Source: Ulota crispa
Taxonomy: Eukaryota > Streptophyta > Bryopsida > Orthotrichales > Orthotrichaceae
Direction: 5' to 3'
Assembly (NCBI GenBank): GCA_963920765.1
Contig: OY987242.1
Location: 23,336,002-23,400,001, forward strand
DNA: 64,000 bases
Under the pieces are notes generated by a model that was not told the DNA's origin, ran no database searches, and was given only the letters and a program-made list of their open reading frames with translations. Position 1 is the first letter of the stretch. Each line of letters begins with the position of its first letter. This document shows positions 1-11,163 of the stretch, piece after piece. Both the position numbers and the translations under genes were made by a program.

Positions 1-833
1 CCCAGGTACGACTCAGAGAACAAATATTGCTTTGTGGTTTTGATGATCATCCTGTGCTCTCCCTTTGAAGCAAGTCTTCATGAACGGTCCAACTGCTCTC
101 CATCCATCACTAAGGTAGAGGGTAGTATTCGCATCACTGTTTCAACATTTCAACGTACGTATGGTTGTATTGTCTCGAAAACCAGTATAGACCTCTGGGT
201 AGATGTCTGGCTACAACAGCCAAATCTGTGGCGTCGAAACTTTTTTTTATCATGCATGAGTTTTTCTTATGCTATTAACGCGTTATTCATTAAATTGGGA
301 AAAAGCAGTGTCCCAAATGTATTTTGGGAATACTAAATTTTGCATTTGTGAGAATATTTGGTGATTTGAAGTAAGTTTTTTTGATAATTTCTGTAAGGTA
401 TTTCATCATCGATGTTAGGTCTTGAAGAAATCATCATAATATTCACTCTAAATCACCTAAAAACTCTTAAAAATGAAAAGTTCAAAAGTCCCAATATTTA
501 AGCTTTTTTTTCCCAATTTAAGCAATAACGCGTTTATTGCAACTGGGAGGATGTAGAACAGACAACCCCATTCAACTTATTCAAAATTCAGTCAGTCTAG
601 TCATGCTTACAGCACTTGCCAATAAGTCCAATTAAGTGTATGGATGTTTGAGTTGCTGTCGGTAACAAGGATCAGTATTGGAGACTGAGGACGGCGTTTG
701 GTTCCTATGAGTGTAGTATTTTCTCTGCCGTGTTTATGATATGTTATGTTGATGGGAGGATGTGGAAAACAGTACTCTAGTTCTGGAAGGTCCGACATGG
801 GGATGTGACGTTCGTGAATGGGATTTTCTGCAG
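1..833 (+). other. Intron (or upstream part) of the dehydroquinate synthase gene
   Basis: No reading frame here resembles the N-terminal half of dehydroquinate synthase. The stretch ends in a pyrimidine-rich tract and CAG at 831-833, a good splice acceptor directly before the first recognisable codon. I therefore read it as the last intron, with the earlier exons left of the window. A family C MITE lies inside it. Confidence 0.6.
277..534. mobile_element. Family C MITE, copy C1
   Basis: The ends are AACGCGTTATTCATTAAA and its inverted counterpart TTTAAGCAATAACGCGTT. They are flanked by the 4-bp duplication TATT (273-276 and 535-538). At 258 bp it matches the standard length of the family, whose members at 37359, 43162, 44098 and 44706 have the same ends but different 4-bp duplications. 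It is non-coding and lies in the synthase intron. Confidence 0.85.
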
Positions 834-1523
834 GTAGACTCGTCGGTTGGGGGAAAGACAGGCGTCAACCATCCACTGGGAAAGAACATGATCGGAGCTT
901 TCTATCAACCGCAATGTGTGCTTGTAGACACCGACACTCTCAGCACGCTCCCAGACAGGGAGCTGGCATCCGGGGTAGCTGAGGTGACCAAGTATGGACT
1001 GATCCGGGACGCAGCCTTCTTTGAATGGCAAGAGGAGAACATGGAAGCGTTGCTGCGGAGGGACGCCAAGGCTCTTGCATATGCAGTGCAGAGGTCCTGC
1101 GAGAACAAGGCCGAAGTGGTAGCGCTGGACGAAAGGGAAGGCGGGCTTAGGGCCACGTTGAACCTTGGTCATACCTTTGGCCATGCAATTGAGGCGGGGA
1201 TAGGTTACGGTGGTTGGCTGCATGGCGAAGCCGTCGCTGCAGGGACCATCATGGCTGCTGACATGTCGTTACGGCTGGGCTGGATCGATGAGGCTCTCTA
1301 TAACCGGATTGTGAATCTGCTGAAGCGTGCACGCGTGCCTTTGTCCCCTCCAGACTCCATGACTGTGGAAATGTTCAAGACAATCATGGCTGTTGATAAG
1401 AAGGTGGCCGACGGGTTGTTGAGGCTCATTCTTCTTCAGGGTCCTCTTGGGAGCTGTGTGTTCACCGGAGAGTATGACCGGAAAGCTCTTGATGACACTT
1501 TACAAGCTTTCTGCAAATCTTAA
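834..1523 (+). CDS. DHQS: 3-dehydroquinate synthase, 3' terminal exon
   Basis: This exon encodes 229 residues, the C-terminal part of the enzyme that converts DAHP to 3-dehydroquinate, the second step of the shikimate pathway (plastidial in plants). It opens in phase 0 after the acceptor CAG, with [10 protein letters not shown] and [15 protein letters not shown]. The family's metal ligands are visible: the Glu of GVAEVTK, the His pair region [14 protein letters not shown], and LHGEAVAAG. It ends [20 protein letters not shown] and stop, as plant enzymes do, with no downstream fusion to other shikimate domains as in the fungal AROM protein. The residue after AEV is Thr where Ile is usual. The upstream ATG at 762 is intronic and not a real start. 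The N-terminal domain and transit peptide are outside the window. Confidence 0.95.
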   Translation, partial: VDSSVGGKTGVNHPLGKNMIGAFYQPQCVLVDTDTLSTLPDRELASGVAEVTKYGLIRDAAFFEWQEENMEALLRRDAKALAYAVQRSCENKAEVVALDEREGGLRATLNLGHTFGHAIEAGIGYGGWLHGEAVAAGTIMAADMSLRLGWIDEALYNRIVNLLKRARVPLSPPDSMTVEMFKTIMAVDKKVADGLLRLILLQGPLGSCVFTGEYDRKALDDTLQAFCKS

Positions 1524-2198
1524 ACATTCTTGAGTAGGTTAGTGTGAACTATTATAGTCCTGTGTTGCAGTGCAGGGAATTCGAAGTTAGATTACATAAA
1601 GAACTGCTGCATTATGCTTCTGTTATTTAACTCTGGTTGCATTTCAGCTGCATAACCTATGAAGATTGTCAGTTGTTGAGTCTATATGCAGTGAGCTCAT
1701 CGCTGTGAATCCGGTGATTATATTTAGGTGAAGCACAGAAGTCGTTAGAGTCGAATCTGGTAATATTTTAGTCTATTCTGGGTTTGGCTCTTCATATTCT
1801 CATCATTTAATTTCGGTTTTACATAAAGCGTTCATTGAACCAGTTTCTTCATGTATTTCCAGGCTTTTTTTTTGATGAATTTGACCATTCTTCGGGTCAT
1901 CTTTTTGATGTTACTAATCATCAAGGCCGTGCCTGTGTACCTATGTCTGTCAGCTACCTTCTCTACTAAGAACTTCATGAACAACAGTGTAAATAGGTTT
2001 CGTTCTTTTTTTTTGGCTCACCCGACTTGTATCCTTCCAAAGCAAGATTTTAGAGACTGTCAAATGAATAGCTTATTGAGTAGAGCATCGACTGTTTTTA
2101 TGAAAATCAAATCCTTCATGCCTCTTCTTACATTATAAAAGGTGTGGAACTATGTAATCCTGCAGGAGGTGCATCGATCATGCATCAAAATACTACGG
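1524..2198 (+). other. 3' UTR of the synthase gene and unique intergenic DNA
   Basis: The stretch is AT-rich with no convincing coding signal. The first several hundred bases are probably 3' UTR and termination region, but no single poly(A) site can be assigned. Confidence 0.4.
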
Positions 2199-2563
2199 TT
2201 AACCCTTGAAGGACTGACCCTGAACCCGTGGTTTAGTCCAGGAGAGTGTGCACTGTTCATGGGCAGTGTACAGCTTGTGACATGTCTCCAAGAGAGATAA
2301 TATTCTCCTCAAACAAAGGAAAAGTTAATAGTGTATCATGCCCTCACAGAAAGGGCAGTAGGGACCTTGTATATCTCTTTACAAATTGGTGTTTTAATAA
2401 ATATGGAGGCATTGAAAGCAGCTATTTTTGGCATTCAATGATGTGGCACATCTCTCTGTCCACTTTCAAGAAAAAATTTGAAAAAGAAATCTTTTTCCAC
2501 CCTCAAGGTGTGTTTTCGGCATGGAAAGGATAATTTTTGTCCTCTTGGACGGTTAGGGGTTAA
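2199..2563. mobile_element. Family A (TTAA, piggyBac-like) element A1
   Basis: It is bounded by TTAACCCTTGAAGGACTG on the left and CGGTTAGGGGTTAA on the right. The terminal match is weaker than in other copies, so the call rests on the paired TTAA-CCC and GGG-TTAA ends. It contains no transposase and is separated from A2 by only about 20 bp. Confidence 0.6.
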
Positions 2564-2583
2564 CTTATAGTACGCCTAGATTA

Positions 2584-3214
2584 TTAACCCCTAAATGCCC
2601 AAGGCACCCAATTTGGGTGTTTGCAAAACTTTGAAGACAAATAAAATCTTATCAAATCACTATTTTTGGTATTTTCTTTTTAACACAAGTTTTTTCTTAA
2701 GTCTATTTTCAGTATCAAAAATCTGATTTTGAAAATGAATGTTCATGATTTTTCTATTTAAGATTTTGTACAAGGGTGTCCACTCCAATCTTGAGTTTTC
2801 TAGTGTTGGAAGAACTTGAAAATGAGCCTCAAATACACTAGAGCTTGGAGAAAAATTTGCATTAGAAGTCCATTTAAAAAAAATACAAGAGTAGATTTTG
2901 AAAGCCGTAAATTGATTGAGGTTAAACATGTAATGACCTTAAACCTCATATTTTTTTGATGACCAAATGAGGATTAGAAGACTTCAAGTCACTTTTACAA
3001 TTTTGATATCCTCATGTTCAAATATTATAATCTTTCAAACTATAAGTGATATTGTTGTGTTTTCTTTTTCCATGTAATCTCTAACATGTCAAGTTTAAGT
3101 TTGTACAGTTACAGTTTTAAAAAAATTAATGAGATTTATGAAGAGGTTGGTTGATTGTTCACTTTCCTGAAAATGCCAAGAAGTTCAAAAAGGGCTTGGC
3201 CATTTAGGGGTTAA
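2584..3214. mobile_element. Family A element A2
   Basis: The ends are TTAACCCCTAAATGCCCA and TGGCCATTTAGGGGTTAA, giving TTAA at both outer edges. The interior is about 620 bp, AT-rich and non-coding. The same subfamily recurs inverted at 15196-19160 (there split by a CACTA element), and its right-end type also occurs at 10326-11163. Confidence 0.85.
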
Positions 3215-3544
3215 AGATTAAAGTATGCTGATTAGAACGACCTTTTAGTCTTTGTAAATAAATCGAAGGTAGGAAATGGTAAGGAACAGGAACTCAGTCT
3301 ACCCAAAACCATCATTCTTTGCAACCTCGGAATGAATGACACATTTTAGTACATTATAATTAAACAATGTATTTTTTCAAAACCTGCAATTTTTAACATC
3401 TAAAAAATGACACTCCTTTTTGTGCATAAATCTTGATTCTTAATGTTTTTTTTATTGAAGATCATAGTATATGTGGAAATAATATCAAAATGATATTAGC
3501 TTTCTAGCACTAATTGAATAATCTAATTGAAAGAATCAAACTAA

Positions 3545-3667
3545 GAGTACATTCACACTTGGTGTTAGGAGGGGTATTAGCAAAGGAAAATAAGATGTAT
3601 TTGGATGCACTTTTAGAGTACATTCATATTACTAATATCCCTTCTAACACCAAGTGTGAATATACCC
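3545..3667. mobile_element. Tourist/PIF-Harbinger-like MITE
   Basis: It is a 123-bp hairpin element. The left arm has CATTCACACTTGGTGTTA and the right arm TAACACCAAGTGTGAATA. The arms continue through GGAGGGGTATTAG and CTAATATCCCTTC. The direct repeat TAA (3542-3544 and 3668-3670) fits the 3-bp preference of PIF/Harbinger elements. A short reading frame across it is an artefact. Confidence 0.75.
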
Positions 3668-3670
3668 TAA

Positions 3671-4241
3671 CACAACAAGAAAATGGATATTTTATGTCTT
3701 TAAGTAATGACTATTGTGAATCATTCATAATTCTAAATGACTCATGATAATCATTAGTGAGAGTTGTAAAAAGCCCATTTTCTTCTAGTATAAGTAGGTC
3801 ATGAAATTACTACTTTACCTATACGTGTAAGACTTGTGTTATTCTTAAGCCATCTTTAAATGTTACGGCACATGCCACCATTTCTTGCATACAAAAATCT
3901 CAACTTAGAATTTGGCATTCATTAACTATAATATAACTTGTGTCCACTGTTGATATTGTATTCCTTGGATGTTCATCCTAACAAAGTGGAAGTTAGCTTC
4001 CATCATGACCGCTTGGCAAAGTAGTGAGCTCCTTTGCCCATTACCTTAACCAACCCCTTGAGTTTATATATAGGAAAAGACCCTTGTTTCCAAGTCATCT
4101 TAAGATATGTGGTGGCACACTATATGATGTCACCACAAGGCCAACTCCTACTCTTTTCTTGACTTATGCAAAAAGATCATGTGCACTTTGCTTTAGCTTG
4201 TGCAAAATACCTTTGGTGTATTTTGCCTTTGCTTGCAAATA
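3671..4241. other. Intergenic, no feature recognised
   Basis: AT-rich DNA. I see no gene, clear repeat end or RNA here. Confidence 0.5.
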
Positions 4242-4244
4242 CTT

Positions 4245-4375
4245 CACTACAAGAAAACATGGTCGAATCTACAAAAAAATTGACAAAAACTGTGACCTAA
4301 TTTACAGTATATTGTAGATTAGGTCACAATTTTTGTCAACTTTTTTGTAAATTCAATCATGATTTCCTTGTAGTG
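4245..4375. mobile_element. CACTA (CMC) MITE
   Basis: The ends are CACTACAAGAAAACATGG and the inverted match ending CCTTGTAGTG, with the 3-bp duplication CTT on each side. This is the hallmark of CACTA elements. The 131-bp element is almost entirely a foldback: its halves share CTACAAAAAAATTGACAAAA and the inverse. It is non-autonomous. Confidence 0.9.
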
Positions 4376-4378
4376 CTT

Positions 4379-4983
4379 AAACATGTTGTCTTTGCTTTAC
4401 AATAGGCTTTGAGCACATTGTTTTTTTTTGCATTTAAGCTCTTGATGCCATTGCAACTTTGAGGTGAGATCTCACATCTTTGGGATGAAGTTTAAAAACC
4501 CCTAGGTTCTTTTCCATGGCATCTTATCTAAATTCCATTTCAACCCATGACAAGTTTTGGAATCTCCACTAGAACACCATCCTTGTTTTTGTGTTGGTGA
4601 AACATATGTTTTTGAATCTTTAACCCAATAACGCTTGTGGTCGATTCTAGGGTGGGCAATCCTTTGTATGGCCATTTGGGGCAAAATTTAAAGCTATTGT
4701 ATACAAATGTCTACCACAAATCTAACTATACAGATGGAATATCTTGCAGGGTTTAGTGCTATGCATCATGCATTATGCTCACTCTTTAGTTGTTATGGCC
4801 ATCTTTTTGCAAATATTGGTATATTTTCAGCCCGCATTCTTTTAGTTCTTTCAACTCTCTAGCTACATGCCACCTCAAATTGGCTTGGTTATTGTCCTAA
4901 ACTCTTCACTTTCCAATTCCTCATACCTGTCCCTTTTGACACGTCATCAAATTCCTTAACATGTTATTTTTACAAATTGAAAA
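4379..4983. other. Intergenic, no feature recognised
   Basis: AT-rich DNA with scattered short frames in both strands. I see no supported gene or repeat boundary. Confidence 0.5.
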
Positions 4984-5145
4984 CACTAAAAGAAAAATGG
5001 CAATAAACAACTAAGTAATTTAGTTGTTGTGCAGTTATTGTGACCATATGTGACCATATAACAACTATGAAACAACTACATATGGTCACAATAAGTGCAC
5101 AACAACTAAATTACTTAATTGTTTCTTGCCATTTTTCTTCTAATA
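4984..5145. mobile_element. CACTA-like foldback MITE with decayed right terminus
   Basis: The left end CACTAAAAGAAAAATGGC pairs with GCCATTTTTCTTCTAATA. The right end should read TAGTG but has mutated. Long inner arms (CAACTAAGTAATTTAGTTG and its inverse, then ACCATATG) make a hairpin. AAA flanks both sides, consistent with a 3-bp duplication. Confidence 0.65.
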
Positions 5146-5862
5146 AAAGAGTCAAAATCGACCAAGAAATGGTTGACCAGACATTAATGGGTTAATCTCT
5201 AAAAGATAATATGGGTGTAACATTGATTTTTTTAATGTAGATTTTAAGGCCCAAAATTAGTTAGAACTCTGTCATGTTCCGAGTATGAAAATGTATAGAC
5301 TACATAAGAGATCATAAATTATATGCAATTAAATTTTGTTCATTTTCAAACCGATTTCTTTAAAAAGTTTAAAGTACTTACATCTTATTGCACAACTCCA
5401 AATCAGTAGAATTAAAGACAATCATTCAAAAACCAACTCAATTGGTGTCTTCTCACAACCGGACTCAAAAGCTTTATTGAATTATTGAGTTTTTCCTTCT
5501 AATTTGCACACAATAGAGGAAATTTATAATCCTATTTAAAACATTTTGTTCACATTGAATTATCCTAGATTTCATTTTATGTTATTTTATTTTTTGGTAC
5601 TATTACTTTTGTCTTTTTTCAATTTTCTCGATGTATTCTCTTCCTCACACATTGAAAATGACAAAAAAAAAAAAAACAACAACTTGCAATCGCAAATCAA
5701 GCAAGGACTTACTACTGTTCTTACTTGTTTTGTGCACTAAGAGAATATTTAACCACATTTTCCTTTCAATTTTTTGTAAAGCTTTTGAATAAAAAATCAC
5801 TTAAAAACAAGACTTTGTTCTAAAAAACAGCCAAAAGTCTGCGGTGAGTTTCTAAAGTAAGC
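5146..5862. other. Intergenic, no feature recognised
   Basis: AT-rich, with an A-run near 5662. I see no gene or repeat boundary. Confidence 0.5.
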
Positions 5863-6084
5863 TTAACCCTTAAACGTCCCTTGGGTTCTGGAGATACGGT
5901 ATCAAATATGATCACAATAGAATTTTGAATCAGCTAGAAATCAAGTGCTATAACTATACATATTAAAGAGTTGTATGATGATGGATGCATAATTTTTTTG
6001 AAAAGCCCTCAAAATAGCTCAAATACGCCTGTACATATGACCATGAGTGCGGTCACAAAGGGCATTTGGAACGATCGGGGTTAA
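5863..6084. mobile_element. Family A element A3, just upstream of the PPR promoter
   Basis: It is a short (222 bp) copy with TTAACCCTTAAACGTCCC at left and GGAACGATCGGGGTTAA at right. The TTAA edges are intact. It directly abuts the promoter-proximal hairpin of the PPR gene. Confidence 0.65.
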
Positions 6085-6172
6085 GCCCACCTCCATCTTT
6101 CTCGAAATCCCCTCTTTCCCGGGTTTTCCCGGGTCCAAAAGAAGGGGTTTGGGAAAGATGAAGGCGGGCCCC
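6085..6172. repeat. Promoter-proximal inverted repeat
   Basis: The arms CACCTCCATCTTTC ... AATCCCCTCTTT and AAAGAAGGGGTTTGGG ... AAAGATGAAGG fold over a CCCGGGTTTTCCCGGG core. It is either a tiny MITE or a structured part of the PPR promoter. Confidence 0.6.
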
Positions 6173-6250
6173 TAAAAAAAACTCACGTCCGGATTGCTTC
6201 TAGTGCGCGGCGATGGGTTGCATGAAGGTGATCTCAGGGGTTTAGGGTTT
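6166..6250 (+). promoter_or_regulatory. Candidate core promoter elements of the PPR gene
   Basis: GGGCCC at 6166-6171 resembles the site II (TGGGCY-type) element. TTAGGGTTT at 6242-6250 is the plant telo-box (inverse of AAACCCTAA). Both are common upstream of plant housekeeping and organelle-biogenesis genes. The position fits initiation near 6190. Confidence 0.5.
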
Positions 6251-6438
6251 AAGAATGGATGGGACCTTCGCAAATCTGCGGCAGTCTGCTCAACTTTGCG
6301 AGCTCGGGCGCTGGATCGCGCCTGCTTCACGCGATTCATTTCCCCGAATCATACAGAGCAGCCTCTGCTACACGACGATTAAGCAGATTTTACAGTTTAG
6401 TAGCATGCCGTGGACGGCAAATTCGGCACTCTAACCTG
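6190..6438 (+). other. Probable 5' untranslated first exon of the PPR gene
   Basis: The stretch is richer in G and C than its surroundings and ends at the splice donor CTG|GTATGC (GT at 6439-6440). A matching acceptor TTTGCAG ends at 6957, one base before the PPR start codon. The exon carries an ATG (6259) frame open to the donor whose product is rich in Arg, Ser and Ala, like an organelle presequence. Joined at these sites it is one base out of phase with the PPR frame, so I call the exon untranslated. Confidence 0.5.
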
Positions 6439-6563
6439 GTATGCATTCCTCTCTTCAGTGTCTTAGTAGCATTGAATTCGATCTGGTACTTGATTTCTCT
6501 CTGACGAGGATGTAAGCAAGCTCCAGACCTTTCACTCTATCTCTGTAGCGGCGCATTTTTCTA

Positions 6564-6858
6564 GGGAAAATTTCATGGATACCCCTGAAGTTTGCAATAT
6601 TTTCATAGATACCCCTGCTTTTTCAGAAATATCACAAATATCCTTGGGCCAAAAAATTAGGCGTTTGATTTGTTGTGCATGCCACTTCCCTTCTTCCTTT
6701 GTGTGCATGCATATCAAGAAAGAAGAAATGTGCCCACAAAGAGAGAAGGAAGTGACATGCATAACAAAACAAGCGCCCAAATTTTTGGCCCAGGTATTTG
6801 TGATATTTCTGAAAAAGCAGGGGTATCTATGAATATATTGCAAACTTCAAATTTTCCT
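6564..6858. mobile_element. Family F Mutator-like MITE, copy F1, in the PPR 5' intron
   Basis: The long terminal inverted repeat starts GGGAAAATTTCATGGATA and includes CCTGAAGTTTGCAAT. The right end is its inverse, slightly decayed (TTTTCCT). The flanks ATTTTTCTA and ATTTTCTA match a 9-bp duplication with one base lost. The second copy, at 42056, has a perfect 9-bp duplication. The whole element folds on itself. Reading frames on both strands are shadows of the palindrome. Confidence 0.85.
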
Positions 6859-6958
6859 ATTTTCTATGAGCCTACACATGTGCAGTAAATGAAATTCCAT
6901 CTAAATCTAAGTATCCAATTTCCAATCAGGTCTATGAAGATTTTTTCAACTTTGCAGT

Positions 6959-9450
6959 ATGAGGCGCACTCTATCTACGGAGCGCCGACTGCTCGCAAGG
7001 ATCGGGATGGTTGCAAATTACATCGTCGACACCAAGCATTTCAAGTGCGAGATGGCGAGTGTTTGCGGCATTTGGGAGCCTCAGTTTCGGGACGCAACGA
7101 AGGAGCAGCTAAGATCGCTGCATTGCGAGGTTCGAAATGAGACGAATCCAGCCATTCTGGAGCACGAAGATCTCTCTTCCGAAGATTCACTACAATCTAC
7201 TGCTTCAGGGCGTGATGTTGTGTCTAACCCTAACCATAGTGTTCGGCGGAAGCAACAAAATTTAGACATGGATGTGGAGAGCACTTGCCGAATATTGGCC
7301 CGAGGGTTTTGGGGACGAGACAAGGAGGTTGCACTCGTAGGATTAGGGTTAGGGTTCCACCCAGGCTATGACTGGAAGGTGATGCAGAATCTGGCCAATG
7401 TGGACGTGGCCTACAGTTTCTTCAAGTGGGTGAGCACTCAGCAAGGGAGACCGAATAGCTTTCGAGCATGCAATGTGCTCATCTCGATGCTGGGCAACGC
7501 AAGACGCTTCACTGAAGCGGAACAAGTTTTGTTCGAAGTGAACAATTCTAGGGTTAGATTGCTCCCTCGGATTTTTATCGAGCTTGCACGATGCTATGCA
7601 AGCGCGGGGCTGTTGGAGAAGTCTGTGGAGGCTCTGAAACGCATGGAAGATCATGGATGCTTGCCTTCAGTACCAGCGTACAATTCTCTCATTGACGCTT
7701 TTGTGAAAGCAGGATACCATCAGAAGGCACTTGCGGTTTACAGAGTCATGGGACAATCAGGTTTGCGACCTGACACGTATACATTCAATGTGCTTATGAA
7801 TGCATTCAAAAAGGCGAAGAAGATCGACTCCGTGTGCAAGTTGTTCAAGGAAATGCAAAACCAGAATTGTATCCCTAATGTCGTCACGTTCAGCATGTTG
7901 ATCGATGCGCTCTGCAAGAGTGGCGAGGTTGGGGAAGCGGCGAACGTGTTTGCGGATATGAAGGCCCGTGGATGCAAGCCTAACGTTTTTACGTATACTT
8001 CGATGATTGATGGACTTGGGAAGGCTGGTCAAGTCGACAAGGCCTTTTTCCATTTTGAAGAAATGTCGGCAGAAGGCCTTGTGGCTAATCAAGCTGTGTA
8101 CAACTCCCTCATCCATGGGTTAGGAAGAACAGGTCGAGCGGATGCCGCAGGGAAACTGTTTAGAGAAATGGTTTCCAAGGGCTTGCAACCTGATTGTGTC
8201 ACATTCACCTCGCTTGTCAAAGGGCTCGGTGTTGCAGGCCGGACTAGTGAAGCTCGCCGGATATTTGAAGAAGCAAGGAATGTTGGCTGTGCATTGGACA
8301 CCAGTTTGTACAATGTCCTGATTGACTCTCTTTGCAAGGCTAAGCGACTTGACGAGGCATGGGAGATTTTTGGAGATTTAGAAGGTAAGCTCCTCAAGCA
8401 GAAGACACCGTCAATTATTACCTAGTAAGAAACACCAAGGTGCCACGATTTAAGGTAGAAGATACTACTTTACATTTTAACATATGTAGGAGTGTGATTT
8501 CTGGGATGTGGATAAAGTTGTGGGAGAGATCTTTGGGTACTAGAGCCAAACCTGCTGACACCAACTTTTTATCCCTTTTTACGCATTTCTTGTGCAAATT
8601 CAATATTGGAGGTTGTAGAACCATAGACTACCCCATCTCCATGCAAACACCATCTCCATGCAAACACCATCTCCATGCAAACACCAGTGGACTTAGGCAT
8701 TAAGCCAAGTTGTGCTTACACCAGTCCAACCACGATGAGTTGTGACAGGGGTGAGTTTGGGAGGCGGGATCAGATCCCTAATAGTTTTAGTGTCCTCTAC
8801 CTCAGTTAAAGTTGCAGAGACAAGTATGTTTCAACATGTTTATTATAAAAGGTGGTGGTCTATATGTGAATTTGACGAGTTGTTGTGCCTGTTTTCCAGA
8901 GGACGGGTTGGTTCCCGATGTGTACACATTCAATGCTCTTATGGACGGGCTTTGTAAAAGTGGCCGTGTTCACGATGCTTTCACTCTGCTTGGAGACATG
9001 AAACGTGCCGGATGTTCTCCAGACGTGGCCGTGTACAACACCCTGATTGATGGGCTTCGGAAGTCGAGCCGGGTGGAAGAGGTTGGGGAGCTCTTACGGG
9101 AAATGCGTTCTTTGGGTTGCGAACCGGACGCTGTCACGTACAACACACTCATAGACGAGTCATGCAAAGGAGGCCGTATTGAAGATGCGTTGAAGCTCTT
9201 TGAAGAAATCAGTGGGAAGGGATGTGCGGACACCGTCACGTACAACACCCTGCTCAATGGGCTCTGCACGGCAGGCCGGGTTGATGAAGCGTACAAACTC
9301 TTTGACGAGATGAAACAGAAGGAGGCTTTCGATGGTGACATTAACCCTGACTTTGTCACTTACACTACTCTTTTGAATGGTGCGCGCCAGGCTGGGTTGC
9401 CGGAACTCACACATTCATTGAAGAGGTGGAGGCGTAACGCAAGAGTCTAG
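6959..9450 (+). CDS. P-class pentatricopeptide repeat protein (exons 6959-8384 and 8900-9450)
   Basis: The 658-residue product is a sequence-specific organelle RNA-binding protein by family. Donor GAAG|GTAAGC (8385) and acceptor TTTTCCAG (8899) join codon halves to give GDLEEDGLVPDVYTF, restoring a canonical repeat. Residues 1-160 begin MRRTLSTERRLLARIG, Arg/Ser/Thr-rich and plausibly a mitochondrial or plastid presequence. From about residue 166 to the end run some 14 tandem 35-residue motifs of P type (for example NVVTFSMLIDALCKSGEV and DTVTYNTLLNGLCTAGRV). No E, DYW or SMR domain follows, so editing or nuclease activity is unlikely. Motif 12 lacks one residue and motif 13 is longer by five. 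The start is the first ATG after an in-frame stop at 6935 and directly follows the acceptor at 6957. Upstream lie a probable noncoding exon and a MITE-bearing intron. Confidence 0.92.
8385..8899 (+). other. Intron of the PPR gene
   Basis: A 515-bp GT-AG intron. Without splicing the first-exon frame runs into a stop at 8425, inside a repeat motif, while the continuation resumes in phase at 8900. Intronless copies are the rule for P-class genes in seed plants, so the intron is noteworthy. Confidence 0.85.
8634..8685. repeat. 17-bp tandem repeat in the PPR intron
   Basis: Three consecutive near-identical copies of CATCTCCATGCAAACAC. Confidence 0.9.
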
Positions 9451-10325
9451 GTCACGCTCATGCATTTTCGAGACTTCTGTTCTGAGGAGAGCGATTCGTG
9501 TGACACATCTGGAACGAAAGGAGCTGAAATTTCATTCCTTGGAAGTCAACTCTTCATTTGATGAAGAGTCCGGATATCCAACATGCTCCAATTCTCTGAC
9601 ATCTCCGTTCTTTGGTACACATCTTCCCACATTTACGAATGAATGTGTTGTCATAGGGAACTATCGAAGTGTGTTAGAAGAGCTTTTTTGCAAGCAAGTG
9701 ATGAGTGGCTGGTTGTTGCGGTGGCAGGTCTTGGTCACATGAGTCATCTGCGAGCTATGCAGTTCGGCAGATGTTTGATCTCAAGGCTGGCTGTTCTAGA
9801 GCGGTTTCCAACCCAAGTTCTGTAAAAAGCCGTATTTGGAGGTCTGAACCTACGTAATCAGGTACGGGTAGGGCCTTGTGAGCGCCATTGAACTATTACT
9901 GCTCTTGTCAAAGAAGGGACACAAGAACATGGATTGTGTGCGTGTTCTTCTCTTGAAGAAACATTGCGACGTGACAGGGTAAGCAATGTAGTCTCCAGAA
10001 TTGCTCAGGAGAAAACACTTAAGTATTAAATTATTGTGATGTTTTGTCACGTTAGGGGTGCCTGAATTTGACTACCCACTTTTAGGAGTTGGAGGGTGGT
10101 TGATGCAGAGATTGTTGCTGTATCTTTCTCTCTTTAAGCTTCCTTTTCCACCTTAATAGGATTCAATCCATCTTTCTATGTTGCACCTACTAGAGGCTTA
10201 GGAAGTAAGTCCACGGAGTGGAAACATGCCAATGTTCTATCAGAGCGAATATTCACCACTAAAGAGGAATTGCAAATATACTGATGAGTCCCTTTTTTTC
10301 ATTTTGGTCTGCGTTGGGCATCTTA
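9451..10325 (+). other. 3' flank of the PPR gene
   Basis: Unique sequence, the first few hundred bases probably 3' UTR. I recognise no second gene and no repeat boundary before family A begins. Confidence 0.45.
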
Positions 10326-11163
10326 TTAACCCCCAAATGCCTGAGGGTACATTTCTCGGTTTTGAAACTGTCCTCGTAAGATTACTATTAAACATTGAAA
10401 CAAAATTGTAACTGTAGGATCTTGAACTTCAAGGCTTATAGATGATGCTGCCAAGACAAACTCCTAAAAAGTCACGCAGTTGTTAAGATGTTTGTGATCG
10501 AATGTGGATGAGTAAGGAATTTTCTGGTTTTTTTGGAGTTGCTTGAAATTTCTAATGCAAAAATGACAAATTTTGAGTACAAAATTGGGAAACAACTAGT
10601 TATGATGATTTAGTGTTTGTTGTTGTTACTTCAAAACTAATGACTCCTCTTCCAAATCCATAATCACAATCATGAGCTTACAATGCAATTGTTAAATAGC
10701 TACCACCTAATTCAAAGAAAACATTTAGCTCCAATTATTGACCAAAAATCATTATGAAAGAAAGAGAATGCAATAGTGAGGGAATTCTACTTTGTATAAC
10801 AAAAACATTCTTAGTGAAATAAGTGCAAAATTGCATTTAGATTTTATGAGGGAATGCCCAAAGGAAATCTTCACTTTGTTCTCAGCTTGTTGCTTGTCTT
10901 TCACAATGTGGCAACTTGTCAAAGGCTATTTTTAGTGACTCTATTCATCACACTTTTTGATGTACAAAAGGTATGCTTGTAGTTTAGCTTTCACAACAAA
11001 TAATTGAAATGTAGTATGGAGGACGTTAAAATTGAATATTGAAACTAACTTTAGATTGCATCTTCTTCAAAATAAAATTTATAAAAAATCAAAACTCTCC
11101 TTTAACAAGGTCTTAAAGTTTCCTAAACACCCAAATTTGGTGCCTTAAGCATTTAGGGGTTAA
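10326..11163. mobile_element. Family A element A4
   Basis: The ends are TTAACCCCCAAATGCCTG and TTAAGCATTTAGGGGTTAA. The right 55 bp matches (inverted) the left end of A2. The interior is about 830 bp and non-coding. Confidence 0.85.

Noticed and set aside
762-833. An ATG-initiated frame continuous with the dehydroquinate synthase exon
   Set aside because: The 24 codons before 834 do not match the enzyme, and TTTTCTGCAG at 824-833 is a clear splice acceptor. The ATG is intronic.
834-1523. Bacterial aroB contamination
   Set aside because: The sequence matches plant-type enzyme phrases, follows a splice acceptor and lies in plant-like repeat-rich DNA.
3514-3747. 77-codon frame
   Set aside because: It lies across the small PIF-like hairpin MITE and has no homology I can recognise.
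6532-6888. Overlapping frames on both strands near the PPR start
   Set aside because: They mirror each other because the family F MITE is palindromic.
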